A DNA stretch of 64,000 nt from Pseudooceanicola sp050897975 (GCF_050897975.1 NZ_JBPAXY010000003.1:248001-312000), one strand, 5' to 3'. Shown: positions 28,476 through 37,220, numbered from the stretch's first letter. Notes: a model not told the origin generated them from the sequence alone. Program-made: numbers and translations.

Positions 28476-29680
28476 AACGGGTCGTCATTACCGGCGCGGG
28501 CACGATCAATGCCCTGGGCCATGACGTGGCCCAGACGCTGGAAGCCATGCGCGAAGGCCGCTGCGGCATTGCCGAGCTGGACGTGCGCGACGCCGACCGC
28601 CTGCTGGTCAACATCGGCGCCCAGGTGAAGGGGTTCAGCTCGGAAGGGCTGTTCAACCGCCAGCAGATGGCGCTTTACGACCGGTTCACCCAGTTCGCCT
28701 TGGTCGCCGCGCGCGAGGCCATCGCGCAGTCGGGCCTGACCTTCGCGGGCGAGCTGGCCCACAAGACCGGCGCGATCCTGGGCAACTCGGGCGGTGGCAT
28801 GACCACCATCGACGAGAATTACCGCTCGGTCTACGAGGAGGGGAAGAACCGCGTTCACCCCTTCGTGGTGCCCAAGCTGATGAACAACGCCGCCGCATCC
28901 CACGTGTCGATGGAGTTCAACCTGAAGGGCCCGACCTTCACCGTCAGCTCGGCCTGTGCCAGCTCGAACCACGCCATGGCCCAGGCCTTCCAGATGGTGC
29001 GCACGGGCATGAGCCCGGTGATGATCACCGGCGGGTCGGAATCCATGCTGTGCTTCGGCGGGGTGAAGGCCTGGGAGGGGATGCGCGTCATGTCGAAATC
29101 CGGATGCCGCCCCTTCAGTGCCAACCGCAACGGCATGGTCCAGGGCGAGGGCGCGGGCATCTTCGTCTTCGAGGAATACGAACATGCCAAGGCGCGCGGG
29201 GCCGAGATCCTGGCCGAGGTGGCGGGCTTTGCCATGTCCTCGGATGCGACCGACATTGTCATGCCCTCGAAACAGGGGGCGGCGCGGGCCATTTCGGGCG
29301 CGCTGCGCGACGCCGGGCTGAACCCGGGCGATGTGCAGTACATCAACGCCCATGGCACCGGCACGGCGGCCAATGACAAGACCGAAAGCGCGGCGGTGGC
29401 CGATGTCTTCGGGCGTCATGCCGATACCGTCATGCTGTCCTCGACCAAGGCCATGCATGGGCACCTGATCGGCGGCACCGGCGCGGTGGAACTGCTGGCC
29501 TGCATCATGGCCCTGCGCGACGGCATCGTGGCGCCCACGATCAACTATGAAGAGCCCGACCCCGAATGTGCCCTGGACGTGGTGCCCAACGAGGCGCGCG
29601 AGGCCAAGGTCGACGTGGCCCTGTCCAACGCCTTCGCCTTCGGTGGGCTGAATGCGGTGCTGGCCCTGAAACGGGTCTGA
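28472..29680 (+). CDS. Beta-ketoacyl-ACP synthase (KAS II type)
   Basis: 402 residues, thiolase fold. The catalytic triad is Cys162 (SSACASSNH), His294 (NAHGTGT) and His331 (KAMHGHLIGGTG). It elongates acyl-ACP by condensation with malonyl-ACP. The start is GTG, overlapping the stop of the preceding acyl carrier protein, so the two are coupled. The sequence is FabF/NodE-like but the context (lpxD, private ACP) points to a special acyl product rather than bulk fatty acid synthesis. No partner reductase or dehydratase is in the window. Confidence 0.88.
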   Translation: MKRVVITGAGTINALGHDVAQTLEAMREGRCGIAELDVRDADRLLVNIGAQVKGFSSEGLFNRQQMALYDRFTQFALVAAREAIAQSGLTFAGELAHKTGAILGNSGGGMTTIDENYRSVYEEGKNRVHPFVVPKLMNNAAASHVSMEFNLKGPTFTVSSACASSNHAMAQAFQMVRTGMSPVMITGGSESMLCFGGVKAWEGMRVMSKSGCRPFSANRNGMVQGEGAGIFVFEEYEHAKARGAEILAEVAGFAMSSDATDIVMPSKQGAARAISGALRDAGLNPGDVQYINAHGTGTAANDKTESAAVADVFGRHADTVMLSSTKAMHGHLIGGTGAVELLACIMALRDGIVAPTINYEEPDPECALDVVPNEAREAKVDVALSNAFAFGGLNAVLALKRV

Positions 29681-29706
29681 TCCACCTCGGTGGCGCAGCG
29701 GAGCGT

Positions 29707-29733
29707 AGGGCGGGGAGTTTCCCCGCCCTTTTT
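29707..29733 (+). terminator. Rho-independent terminator of the lpxD-ACP-KAS operon
   Basis: AGGGCGGGG/CCCCGCCCT arms with a five-base loop run directly into TTTTT. Confidence 0.85.
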
Positions 29734-29761
29734 CATTGGCGTCACCGGGATCCGCCCAAAT

Positions 29762-29790
29762 GAAAACGCCGCCCCCGAGGGAGCGGCGTT
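29762..29790 (-). terminator. Terminator of the IalB-family gene
   Basis: On the minus strand AACGCCGC/GCGGCGTT arms are followed by a T-rich run, 23 bp after the stop codon. Confidence 0.7.
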
Positions 29791-29812
29791 GACCGGATCT
29801 TGTCGCGGGCGC

Positions 29813-30394
29813 TTACTGCTGCGCGGCGGGCGCCGGGGTCACCTTGTCGAAGGCGGCGGTGAAGCCCGACAGCGACAGGGTCATGGGCACGTCCACGTCA
29901 GGGGCGGCGAAGGGGCGGATCGTCAGGTTGGCGACATTGCCCGCCTTGAAGGCGTTCAGGTCGGACTGGCTGAAGCCCACACGGGCGACGCAGCCGGCGC
30001 GGTTGCAGGTGGTGAAGTTGTAGACCTTGTCCTCGCTGCCATCGACATTGATGCGCAGACCGGCGGGCAGCAGGGTTTCCAGCGGCACCATGATGGTGGC
30101 TCCGGCCACGGCCTGGCTTCCTTCGGGGGTCTTGAAGAAGGCGGCGGTGGCGATCGGGTTGCCGTCTTCCTGGGTCATCAGCTGGGTCATCTGGCAAGGC
30201 TCATCCTCGCCGGTTTCGGTCTTGATGCAATCAAGGCTCCAGTCGCCGACCTCTTCCTTCTGGTAGGTCTGGCCGACCTGCGGCTCTGCCGGGGTCGTGT
30301 CGGCGCCCATGTCGAGGTCGTCCTGGGCCAGGGCCGGGCCAGCAAGCAGAGTCGCGGTCAGCAGGGCGGTGGAAAGTCTGGTGAAAGAACGCAT
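29813..30394 (-). CDS. Invasion-associated locus B (IalB) family secreted protein
   Basis: 193 residues with a signal peptide (GPALAQ, about residue 24). The body matches the IalB family: GDWSLDCIKTETGEDEPCQM, MVPLETLLPAGLRI, and the paired cysteines CNRAGCVARVGF. These periplasmic proteins are widespread in free-living alphaproteobacteria, where their function is not settled; the invasion name comes from Bartonella. Start 30394 gives a normal signal peptide; an upstream ATG at 30415 is less likely. Confidence 0.8.
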   Translation of the reverse strand: MRSFTRLSTALLTATLLAGPALAQDDLDMGADTTPAEPQVGQTYQKEEVGDWSLDCIKTETGEDEPCQMTQLMTQEDGNPIATAAFFKTPEGSQAVAGATIMVPLETLLPAGLRINVDGSEDKVYNFTTCNRAGCVARVGFSQSDLNAFKAGNVANLTIRPFAAPDVDVPMTLSLSGFTAAFDKVTPAPAAQQ

Positions 30395-30549
30395 CACGGG
30401 TCCCATTTCGATCATTGTTTCGCCGTTCGCTTAACATGGGCAGGCGCGGATGTCAGTCCCCCGCCCATGGGACAGGGCGCCTTTTCCGCAACAACCGGCC
30501 TATGGGGGGCTGCGGCGCGGGGATGGGGCGGCAAGGGGCGGTGAGACAA

Positions 30550-30621
30550 TGAAAAAGGGGCCCGAAACAGGCCCCTTTCCGTAGAATTTTTGCTCCCCGT
30601 CGGACTGGCCGACTTGTATTT
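30550..30621 (-). ncRNA. Candidate small RNA 1 (about 70 nt)
   Basis: On the minus strand a promoter-like TTGACT (30656-30651), 17 bp, TAGCGT (30633-30628) is followed by a hairpin (GTCGG-CCAGT-CCGAC), a short single-stranded segment and a strong terminator (GGGGCC-TGTTTC-GGCCCC, then five Ts at 30556-30552). No ORF with a binding site fits between promoter and terminator. It cannot serve the downstream IalB gene as a leader unless read-through occurs. The call rests on promoter, spacing and terminator; no family match is claimed. Confidence 0.55.
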
Positions 30622-30627
30622 GAGATC

Positions 30628-30656
30628 ACGCTAGGCGCTTTGCCGGGGGTAGTCAA
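30628..30656 (-). promoter_or_regulatory. Promoter of candidate small RNA 1
   Basis: TTGACT and TAGCGT separated by exactly 17 bp on the minus strand, with the likely initiation site near 30621. Confidence 0.5.
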
Positions 30657-30751
30657 CACGGAAATATGACAGTCCTGTGGCACGCGTGATCGGCGCCGCA
30701 AAAGGTGGCATCGGCGGGGGCAGCAGGGGCGGGGCTGGCCCTTCGGGGGGG

Positions 30752-30845
30752 TGCAAAAAAGCCGCGCCCCGAGGGGCGCGGCCAGTCTGACAGGGAGGAA
30801 GTCTGTCCTTCGCCAAGAGGACGTGAGACGAAGGACAGGAGGACA
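30752..30845 (-). ncRNA. Candidate small RNA 2 with CU-rich loop motifs (about 95 nt)
   Basis: On the minus strand a perfect 9-bp stem (TGTCCTTCG/CGAAGGACA, 30837-30804) carries a 16-nt loop containing GTCCTCTTGG. It is followed by a linker containing CTTCCTCCC (30801-30793) and a strong terminator (GCCGCGCCCC/GGGGCGCGGC, six Ts). CU-rich motifs complementary to Shine-Dalgarno sequences in loops and linkers are the hallmark of the cuckoo/CcsR-type alphaproteobacterial sRNAs. The promoter is not clear; the 5' end is estimated. Confidence 0.6.
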
Positions 30846-30923
30846 GGCTGGCACGATTTCGTTAAGCGAATATTCTGCACCGTGCGCAGACAGAGGTTTT
30901 GTCCGGAAATGCGGGGGAAAAGC

Positions 30924-32471
30924 ATGGACGAATTGAACGGCATTTTCATTGGTGGCGCGGGCGACGACCGCCGCGATCCACAGTACCTGGCGCTGGAGTT
31001 CGCCAACCGCCACGGGCTGATCGCGGGCGCCACGGGCACCGGCAAGACCGTCACCTTGCAGATCATGGCCGAAGAGTTCTCGGCCCAGGGCGTGCCGGTC
31101 TTCCTTGCGGACGTGAAGGGCGACCTGTCGGGCCTGGCCAAGGCGGGCGATCCGGCGGGCAAGCTGCACAATGCCTTCACCAGCCGGGCGATCTCGATCG
31201 GGTTTGACGATTTCGACTATGCCGCCTTTCCGGTGATCTTCTGGGATCTCTTCGGGGCGCAGGGCCATCCGATCCGCACCACGGTCAGTGAGATGGGCCC
31301 GCTGCTGCTGGCGCGGCTGATGGATCTGAACGACACCCAGGAAGGGATCCTGAACATCGCCTTCCGGGTGGCCGATGAAGAGGGGCTGGCGCTGCTGGAT
31401 CTGAAGGATCTTCAGGCGCTGCTGGTCTGGCTGGGCCAGAACCGGGCCGAGCTGTCGCTGCGCTATGGCAATATTGCCAGCGCCTCGATCGGCGCCATCC
31501 AGCGCCGGCTGCTGGTGATGGAGACCGAGGGTGCGGCGCAGATGTTCGGCGAACCGGCGCTGGAACTGTCGGACCTGATGCGCCGCGACACCGACGGGCG
31601 CGGCGCCATTTCGGTGCTGGCCGCCGACAAGCTGATGCAGACCCCGCGCCTTTACGCCACCTTCCTGCTGTGGCTGCTGTCGGAACTCTTCGAAGAGCTG
31701 CCCGAGGTGGGCAACCCCGACAAGCCCAAGCTGGTCTTCTTCTTCGACGAGGCGCATTTGCTGTTCGACGACGCGCCCAAGGCGCTGCTGGAGAAGGTCG
31801 AGCAGGTGGCGCGGCTGATCCGCTCGAAGGGCGTCGGCGTCTACTTCTGCACCCAGAACCCGGCGGATGTGCCCGATGACGTGCTGGGCCAGCTGGGCAA
31901 CCGGGTGCAGCACGCCCTGCGCGCTTTCACCGCCAAGGACCGCAAGGAACTGCGCCTGGCCGCCCAGACCTACCGCGACAATCCCGATTTCGACATCGAA
32001 GAGGCGATCACCCAGGTCGGCACCGGCGAGGCGGTGACCTCTTTCCTGCAAAAGAAGGGCGTGCCGGGCATGGCGCAGAAGACGCTGATCCGCCCGCCCA
32101 GCTCGCAACTGGGCCCGATCACCGACGCCGAGCGGCGCGATGTGATGGCCGTCTCGCCGGTGGCGGCGCAATACGACCGCGCCGTCGACCGCGAAAGCGC
32201 CTATGAGATCCTCGCCCGCCGCGCCGCCGCCGCCGCGAAAGAGGCCGAAGAGGCCGAACGCCGCGAGGCCGAGCTGGAGGCGCGCGAGCGTGAAGAGCGA
32301 GAGCGCCGTCGCTACACCACCTCGCGCCGCAGCACCCGGTCGTCGCGCGACGCGGGCCTGGGCGCCGAGCTGGGCCAGGCCCTGCAAAAGGCGGTGATCC
32401 GCGAGCTGTCGGGCACCACCGGCAAGCGCATCGTGCGCGGTATCCTGGGGAGCATCTTCAGGGCGCGGTGA
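30924..32471 (+). CDS. HerA-like / DUF853 ATPase
   Basis: 515 residues. FtsK-HerA superfamily NTPase: Walker A GATGTGKT with Lys41, Walker B LVFFFDEAHLLF near residue 275, and an arginine-finger region (RLIRSKGVGVYFCTQNP). A charged coiled-coil of Glu/Arg/Ala lies near 430-475 before a short basic C-terminus. Such proteins (helicase HerA-like C-terminal domain) are conserved in proteobacteria with no proven role; DNA pumping or processing is inferred from homology. GGGGGAAA sits before the start. It is monocistronic here. Confidence 0.85.
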   Translation: MDELNGIFIGGAGDDRRDPQYLALEFANRHGLIAGATGTGKTVTLQIMAEEFSAQGVPVFLADVKGDLSGLAKAGDPAGKLHNAFTSRAISIGFDDFDYAAFPVIFWDLFGAQGHPIRTTVSEMGPLLLARLMDLNDTQEGILNIAFRVADEEGLALLDLKDLQALLVWLGQNRAELSLRYGNIASASIGAIQRRLLVMETEGAAQMFGEPALELSDLMRRDTDGRGAISVLAADKLMQTPRLYATFLLWLLSELFEELPEVGNPDKPKLVFFFDEAHLLFDDAPKALLEKVEQVARLIRSKGVGVYFCTQNPADVPDDVLGQLGNRVQHALRAFTAKDRKELRLAAQTYRDNPDFDIEEAITQVGTGEAVTSFLQKKGVPGMAQKTLIRPPSSQLGPITDAERRDVMAVSPVAAQYDRAVDRESAYEILARRAAAAAKEAEEAERREAELEAREREERERRRYTTSRRSTRSSRDAGLGAELGQALQKAVIRELSGTTGKRIVRGILGSIFRAR

Positions 32472-32598
32472 GGGCTTTCTGCGCGCCATCCCCCCAAAAT
32501 TCGTGCAAATCCTGCAAGTGATGTGCCAAGCTTTGCATTTGTTCGATCAGTCATAGCTGTCTAGCTTCCCCCTCATATCTCAGGGAGGAGATCAGACC

Positions 32599-33387
32599 AT
32601 GACCCATTCTTTCAAATCCGCGCTTTGCGCGGGGCTGTTTCTGCTGGCCGGGCTGACCGCGGGCGCTTCGACGGTCGGGGCTGAGGAACGGCCGCTGGTG
32701 ATGCCGCCGGAGGCCGGGCCAGAGCGGATCCTGTTCATCGGCAACAGCTATCTCTACTACGGCGACGGGTTGCAGAACCACGCCCGCCGCATGGCCGCCG
32801 CCGCCTATCCGGATCGCAAGTTCAACTACAAGCTGGCGGCGATCGCGGGCGGCTACATGGACGAGCAGCCGGTGGCGCAGTTTCTGACCCTCGGTGGCGA
32901 GCAGGGCTATGATCTGGTGGTCTTGCAGGGCAATTCCGGCGCCATGCTGAGCGAGGAGAAGCGCGCCCGGTTCGGCGGCGCGAGCGAGACCGCCGCCGGG
33001 CTGATCGCCGAGACCGGGGCGGCAACCGCGCTTTACATGACCCCGGCCTATGGCGAGGGGCACGCGCGCCACGATCCGCAGATGACCGGGCTGATTTCCG
33101 ATGGCTACACCGCCGAGGGCAACCGCCTGGGCGCCCTGGTGATCCCGGTGGGCCGGGCCTTCGCCCTGGCTTATGAACGCCGCCCCGAGATCGCCCTGCA
33201 CCAGCGCGATCACTCGCATCCGACGAAACTGGGCACCTATCTGGGCGCGGCGACGCTTTATGCCACGCTCTATGACGTCTCGGCGGTCGGCAATACCTAT
33301 GACATGTATGGCGAGATCTCGACCGAGGACGCCGCGTTTCTTCAGCAGGTCGCAGAGGATGCGGTGGCGGAGTTTTACGCGCAGTGA
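32599..33387 (+). CDS. Secreted SGNH/GDSL-like hydrolase
   Basis: 262 residues with a signal peptide (cleavage near GAEE, about residue 30). SGNH blocks are recognisable: block I FIGNSYLYYGDGL (Ser in place of GDS), block III-like VLQGNSGAM, and block V DHSHPTKLG with Asp and His. Many such envelope esterases act on acylated polysaccharides or lipids; the substrate is unknown. A strong GGGAGGAG site precedes the start. It appears monocistronic. Confidence 0.65.
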   Translation: MTHSFKSALCAGLFLLAGLTAGASTVGAEERPLVMPPEAGPERILFIGNSYLYYGDGLQNHARRMAAAAYPDRKFNYKLAAIAGGYMDEQPVAQFLTLGGEQGYDLVVLQGNSGAMLSEEKRARFGGASETAAGLIAETGAATALYMTPAYGEGHARHDPQMTGLISDGYTAEGNRLGALVIPVGRAFALAYERRPEIALHQRDHSHPTKLGTYLGAATLYATLYDVSAVGNTYDMYGEISTEDAAFLQQVAEDAVAEFYAQ

Positions 33388-33808
33388 AAACGGAGTGGCG
33401 CCCTCGCGCTGCAGGGTGCGTTTGTCGCGCAACGGCGGGGCGGGGGCCGGCTGGGTCAGGCGCGCCCCTAGGCGGTGACCCGTAACTTGCTGGGCCCCAG
33501 CGGAAAGCGCCTTCTGCGCGGCCTGTCCGGCTGCCTGTTCCGCGCCCGTTGAAGGCGCCACCCCAGGGCCATCGGTGGGCCCTGGGGCAGTCCTGTCCAG
33601 CGGGACAGAAAACTTGTCTTCCTGGTCTGAAACTTTTTCCCGCCCCCGCTCGTTATCAAAGATGTGCAGATATGTGACCTGGGCAGGCGGGCGGTCTTCG
33701 TGAGAAGCGGATTGAACCGCGCGCGGGATTGCGCGACGGTTGCATCGTGTACGAAGCGCATCCGGGGCGGGGGTCTCGGCGCGTTTCGGAATGGAGGCTG
33801 GTGGTCAG
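33388..33808. other. 421-bp gap with two hairpins and an ECF-like promoter
   Basis: No credible gene. A perfect 10-bp stem (CCCCAGGGCC/GGCCCTGGGG, 33561-33587) and a smaller hairpin (CTGTCC/GGGACAG, near 33593-33608) could end transcription of the SGNH gene, though neither has a T-run. GAAAC-N17-CGTT at 33628-33653 resembles promoters read by ECF sigma factors of the EcfG type (GGAAC-N16/17-CGTT). Confidence 0.4.
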
Positions 33809-34171
33809 GTGAGTGACGAGATTGTTCTACGTGCCGGTGAGCTGGCCCTCGGTCTTCTGGATGAGGCCGAGGCACAGGAGGCCTGGCATGAGGTGACCGT
33901 GGATCCCCAGATGCGCGCGGCCTATGGCGCCTGGATCGAAGAGTTGGTCACCGTCTATGACAGTCCGGTCCTGGCCGTGCCTGCCAACGCGCCGCGTCCC
34001 GGCCCGCAGGTCTTCGCAAATGTCGAGGCGGCGCTTTTCGGGGCCGCGGCGCTGCCGCGTGGCCAGCGCTGGCGCGACTGGCTGCGGGCGCCGGAAAATC
34101 GCGGCCTGGTGGTCACCATGGCCACGGCCAAGCTGCTGCTGCTGGCCTGGATCCTGTATCTTTTCCTGTGA
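33809..34171 (+). CDS. Short anti-sigma-factor-like membrane protein
   Basis: 120 residues from GTG 33809, with GGAGG eleven bases upstream; an ATG at 33791 would add six residues. The N-terminus (DEIVLRAGELALGLLDEAEA) resembles the zinc-less anti-sigma domain of the RskA/ChrR-like group found beside ECF sigma genes. A single C-terminal membrane segment (MATAKLLLLAWILYLFL) ends the protein, leaving no periplasmic domain. No sigma gene is adjacent, so it is either an orphan or acts on the distant sigma factor. Function inferred from weak similarity. Confidence 0.55.
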   Translation: MSDEIVLRAGELALGLLDEAEAQEAWHEVTVDPQMRAAYGAWIEELVTVYDSPVLAVPANAPRPGPQVFANVEAALFGAAALPRGQRWRDWLRAPENRGLVVTMATAKLLLLAWILYLFL

Positions 34172-34259
34172 TTTCAGGGCTGTCGCCTGCCGCCGCAACA
34201 CCTCTGCGCGGTGACGGTCTCTGTCCACGCAAAAGGCGCGTAGCCGGCGTGTGGCGGCC

Positions 34260-34493
34260 TCAGCTCGACGCTTCGGCGCCCTCGGGGCCCGCGTCCAGAA
34301 CCCGACCGATATAGGGCACCATCAGCCCGGTTCCCAGCAGGGTGGCCACCAGGGCCACGGCCAGCACGTTGAGATGATCCAGGAAACCTTCGGACAGCGC
34401 ATAGGCGGCAAGGGCCACCAGCGGGATATGCAGGAAGACGGCACAGACGACCTGCACCCGGCGCTTCACGGCGTTGGCTTGCATAGCTTGCAT
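34260..34493 (-). CDS. Small two-helix inner-membrane protein
   Basis: 77 residues from ATG 34493, chosen because GGGAGG lies nine bases upstream. It has two hydrophobic segments (VQVVCAVFLHIPLVALAAYAL and LNVLAVALVATLLGTGLMVPYI). No family is recognised beyond resemblance to small methyl-accepting-chemotaxis-like membrane hairpins. Neighbours on both sides are unrelated. Function unknown. Confidence 0.55.
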   Translation of the reverse strand: MQAMQANAVKRRVQVVCAVFLHIPLVALAAYALSEGFLDHLNVLAVALVATLLGTGLMVPYIGRVLDAGPEGAEASS

Positions 34494-34593
34494 GGAACTG
34501 ACCTCCCGACACTGGGTAACCAAGGATCAATATGGACCGGGACGGGGGCGGGAATCAAGCGGTTGGGCAAAGGGCGCGGTCCGCGACCCCGCC

Positions 34594-35616
34594 TCAGATC
34601 GACAGCCGCGTGCCTTGGGTGCCCCGTTCCCGGTAGGGCGTCGTCTGGTACTGCGCCCGGTAGCATTTCGAAAAATGCGAGGGCGAGGCGAAGCCGCAGG
34701 AAAGCGCCACGTTGATCACCGACATATCCGTCTGCATCAGCAGGTTGCGCGCCTTCGACAGGCGCAGTTCCATGTAATAGCGTTTGGGCGAGCGGTTCAG
34801 GTAGCGGCGGAACAGCCGTTCCAGCTGGCGGGTCGACATGCCCACCTCTTTGGCCAGCAGGGCGGGCGATATCGGTTCCTCGATATTGGCTTCCATCATC
34901 TGGATGACCTGGCTGAGCTTGGGGTGGCGCACGCCGATCCGGGTCGGCACCGACAGGCGCTGCGTGTCCTGGTCGGTGCGGATCGAGGAATAGATCAGCT
35001 GGTCGGCCACGGCATTGGCCAGATCCTCGCCGTGCTGATCGGCGATCAGCTTCAGCATCAGGTCAATGGACGAGGTGCCGCCCGCCGTGGTCATGCGGTT
35101 TCCGTCGATGACGAAGACCGACTTGGTCAGGGTGACCTCGTCGAACTCTTCCGCGAAACTGTCGTGGTTTTCCCAGTGGGTCGTGGCGCGCTTGCCGTCC
35201 AGCAGCCCGGCCTTGGCCAGCACATGGGCGGCGGTGCACAGCCCGCCGATGGCCGCGCCCTTGCGGGATTCCCGGCGCAGCCAGTTCAACAGCTTGCGGG
35301 TGGTCTTTTCCTTCACCCCGATGCCGCCGCAGATCATCACGAAATCTTCGCGCCCGACCTCTTCCAGCCCGCCATCGACGTTGAACGACACGCCCCCCGA
35401 ACAGCTGACCGGCTCGCCGTCCTCGCTGTGCAGGGTCCAGCTATACAGGCTGCGGTCGGACATGCGGTTGGCGATGCGCAGGCATTCCAGTGCCGAGGAA
35501 AAGGACAGTAGGGTGAACTGATCCAGCAGGACAAAGACGAAACGGCGCGGGCGCGAGGCGGCTGTGGCGGCCGAAGAGAGCGGGGGGCGGGGCTCCGGCA
35601 TGGGCTGACCTAACAT
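34594..35616 (-). CDS. GlxA-type AraC regulator with DJ-1/PfpI domain
   Basis: 340 residues. The N-terminal DJ-1/PfpI-like domain (about 20-200: FVFVLLDQFTLLSFSSALE, IGGLCTAAHVLAKAGLLDG) is fused to a C-terminal AraC DNA-binding domain (about 235-335: LLAKEVGMSTRQLERLFRRYL, VALSCGFASPSHFSKCYR). This is the layout of GlxA, ArgR, CdhR and GbdR, which govern arginine, carnitine and glycine betaine catabolism. A GbdR-like role toward the gbcAB-like genes 27 kb away is possible but unproven. ATG 35601 is an alternative start. Confidence 0.82.
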   Translation of the reverse strand: MLGQPMPEPRPPLSSAATAASRPRRFVFVLLDQFTLLSFSSALECLRIANRMSDRSLYSWTLHSEDGEPVSCSGGVSFNVDGGLEEVGREDFVMICGGIGVKEKTTRKLLNWLRRESRKGAAIGGLCTAAHVLAKAGLLDGKRATTHWENHDSFAEEFDEVTLTKSVFVIDGNRMTTAGGTSSIDLMLKLIADQHGEDLANAVADQLIYSSIRTDQDTQRLSVPTRIGVRHPKLSQVIQMMEANIEEPISPALLAKEVGMSTRQLERLFRRYLNRSPKRYYMELRLSKARNLLMQTDMSVINVALSCGFASPSHFSKCYRAQYQTTPYRERGTQGTRLSI

Positions 35617-35784
35617 TGACGGCAACGTGGCAAGGCCCCCGGTTGGGCGCGGAGGCCGCCGGGGTGGGGAATATGAAGCGCAGAGCCTGGCCGCGACGTC
35701 AAGCGTCGGAAAAGAATTGTGGCTCTTTGAGGCCCGAGCCGGTATAGGCTGACCCCCTAAGAAGCTTGAAACCCGGAGGATGAG

Positions 35785-37152
35785 ATGGGGACCTGGCAGA
35801 AGTCCGATTGGCGCAATAAGCCGCGGGTGCAGATGCCTGACTATCAGGATCAGGAAGCGCTGCACGCCGTTGAAGGCCAGCTTTCGAAGTATCCGCCCCT
35901 GGTCTTTGCGGGCGAGGCGCGGCGGCTGCGCGAGCAGCTAGGCGCCGCAGGGCGCGGCGAGGCCTTCCTGTTGCAGGGCGGCGATTGCGCCGAAAGCTTC
36001 GATCAGTTCAGCGCCGACAGCATTCGCGACACCTTCAAGGTGATGCTGCAGATGGCCATGGTCCTGACCTTCGGCGCCAAGGTGCCGGTGGTGAAGGTGG
36101 GCCGGATGGCGGGCCAGTTCGCCAAGCCGCGCTCGGCGCCCACCGAGACCGTGGGCGGTGTTGAGCTGCCCAGCTACCGCGGCGACATCATCAACGAGCT
36201 GGCCTTCACCCCCGAGGCCCGCATTCCCAACCCGCAGAAGATGTTGCAGGCCTATACCCAGGCCGCCGCGACGCTGAACCTGCTGCGCGCCTTCTCGACC
36301 GGGGGCTATGCGGATGTGAACTCGGTCCACCAGTGGACCCTGGGCTTCACCGCTTCGGACAAGGCCGAGAAGTTCCGCGACATGGCCAACCGGATCAGCG
36401 ATACGCTGGACTTCATCAAGGCCGCCGGTGTGACGCCTGAAAGCGCCCATACGCTGAGCCAGGTGGAGTTCTACACCAGCCACGAGGCGCTGCTTCTGGA
36501 ATATGAAGAGGCGCTGTGCCGGATGGATTCGACCTCTGGCAAATGGCTGGCGGGCTCGGGTCACATGATCTGGATCGGCGACCGCACGCGTCAGCCCGAT
36601 GGGGCGCATGTGGAATTCTGCCGGGGCGTGCTGAACCCGATCGGTCTGAAATGCGGCCCCTCGACCACGGCCGAGGATCTGAAGGTCCTGATGGGCAAGC
36701 TGAACCCGCTGAACGACATGGGCCGTCTGACCCTGATCGCGCGCTTCGGCGCGGGCAATGTGGCGGAACATCTGCCGCGCCTGATCGAGACGGTGAAATC
36801 GGAAGGGGCCAATGTGGTCTGGGTCTGCGACCCGATGCATGGCAACACCATCAAGTCCAACACCGGCTACAAGACCCGCCAGGTCAACACCGTGCTGTCG
36901 GAAGTGCAGGAGTTCTTCGCGGTGCACCGTGACATGGGCACCGTCCCGGGCGGCGTGCACTTCGAGATGACCGGCAACGACGTGACCGAATGCACCGGTG
37001 GCGTCCACGCGGTGTCGGAAGAGGACCTGAGCGACCGCTATCACACCGCCTGTGACCCGCGCCTGAACGCCTCTCAGGCGCTGGAGCTCGCCTTCATGGT
37101 GGCCGAAGAGCTGGTGAGCCTGCGCGAAACCCGCCTGGCCGCGCACGGCTGA
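35785..37152 (+). CDS. Class II DAHP synthase (3-deoxy-7-phosphoheptulonate synthase)
   Basis: 455 residues. Condenses phosphoenolpyruvate with erythrose-4-phosphate, the first step of the shikimate pathway. Class II signatures include the metal-binding Cys68 in LLQGGDCAESF, KVGRMAGQFAKPRS, the substrate-binding GSGHMIWIGDRTRQ, and VWVCDPMHGNT with metal His. GGAGG precedes the start. The gene is monocistronic with a clear terminator downstream. Length matches plant-type/class II enzymes. Confidence 0.95.
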   Translation: MGTWQKSDWRNKPRVQMPDYQDQEALHAVEGQLSKYPPLVFAGEARRLREQLGAAGRGEAFLLQGGDCAESFDQFSADSIRDTFKVMLQMAMVLTFGAKVPVVKVGRMAGQFAKPRSAPTETVGGVELPSYRGDIINELAFTPEARIPNPQKMLQAYTQAAATLNLLRAFSTGGYADVNSVHQWTLGFTASDKAEKFRDMANRISDTLDFIKAAGVTPESAHTLSQVEFYTSHEALLLEYEEALCRMDSTSGKWLAGSGHMIWIGDRTRQPDGAHVEFCRGVLNPIGLKCGPSTTAEDLKVLMGKLNPLNDMGRLTLIARFGAGNVAEHLPRLIETVKSEGANVVWVCDPMHGNTIKSNTGYKTRQVNTVLSEVQEFFAVHRDMGTVPGGVHFEMTGNDVTECTGGVHAVSEEDLSDRYHTACDPRLNASQALELAFMVAEELVSLRETRLAAHG

Positions 37153-37187
37153 GGCCCGCGCGCTGCGGCGCACCTTGGGACAATTGG

Positions 37188-37220
37188 AAAAGCCGCCGGG
37201 GCGATCCCTGGCGGCTTTTT
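37188..37220 (+). terminator. Rho-independent terminator of the DAHP synthase gene
   Basis: AGCCGCC/GGCGGCT arms with a 12-base loop, flanked by an A-run and followed by five Ts. Confidence 0.85.

Noticed and set aside
34594..35616. Naming the GlxA-type regulator gbdR
   Set aside because: Architecture fits several regulators (ArgR, CdhR, GbdR) and the gbcAB-like genes are 27 kb away; sequence alone does not decide.
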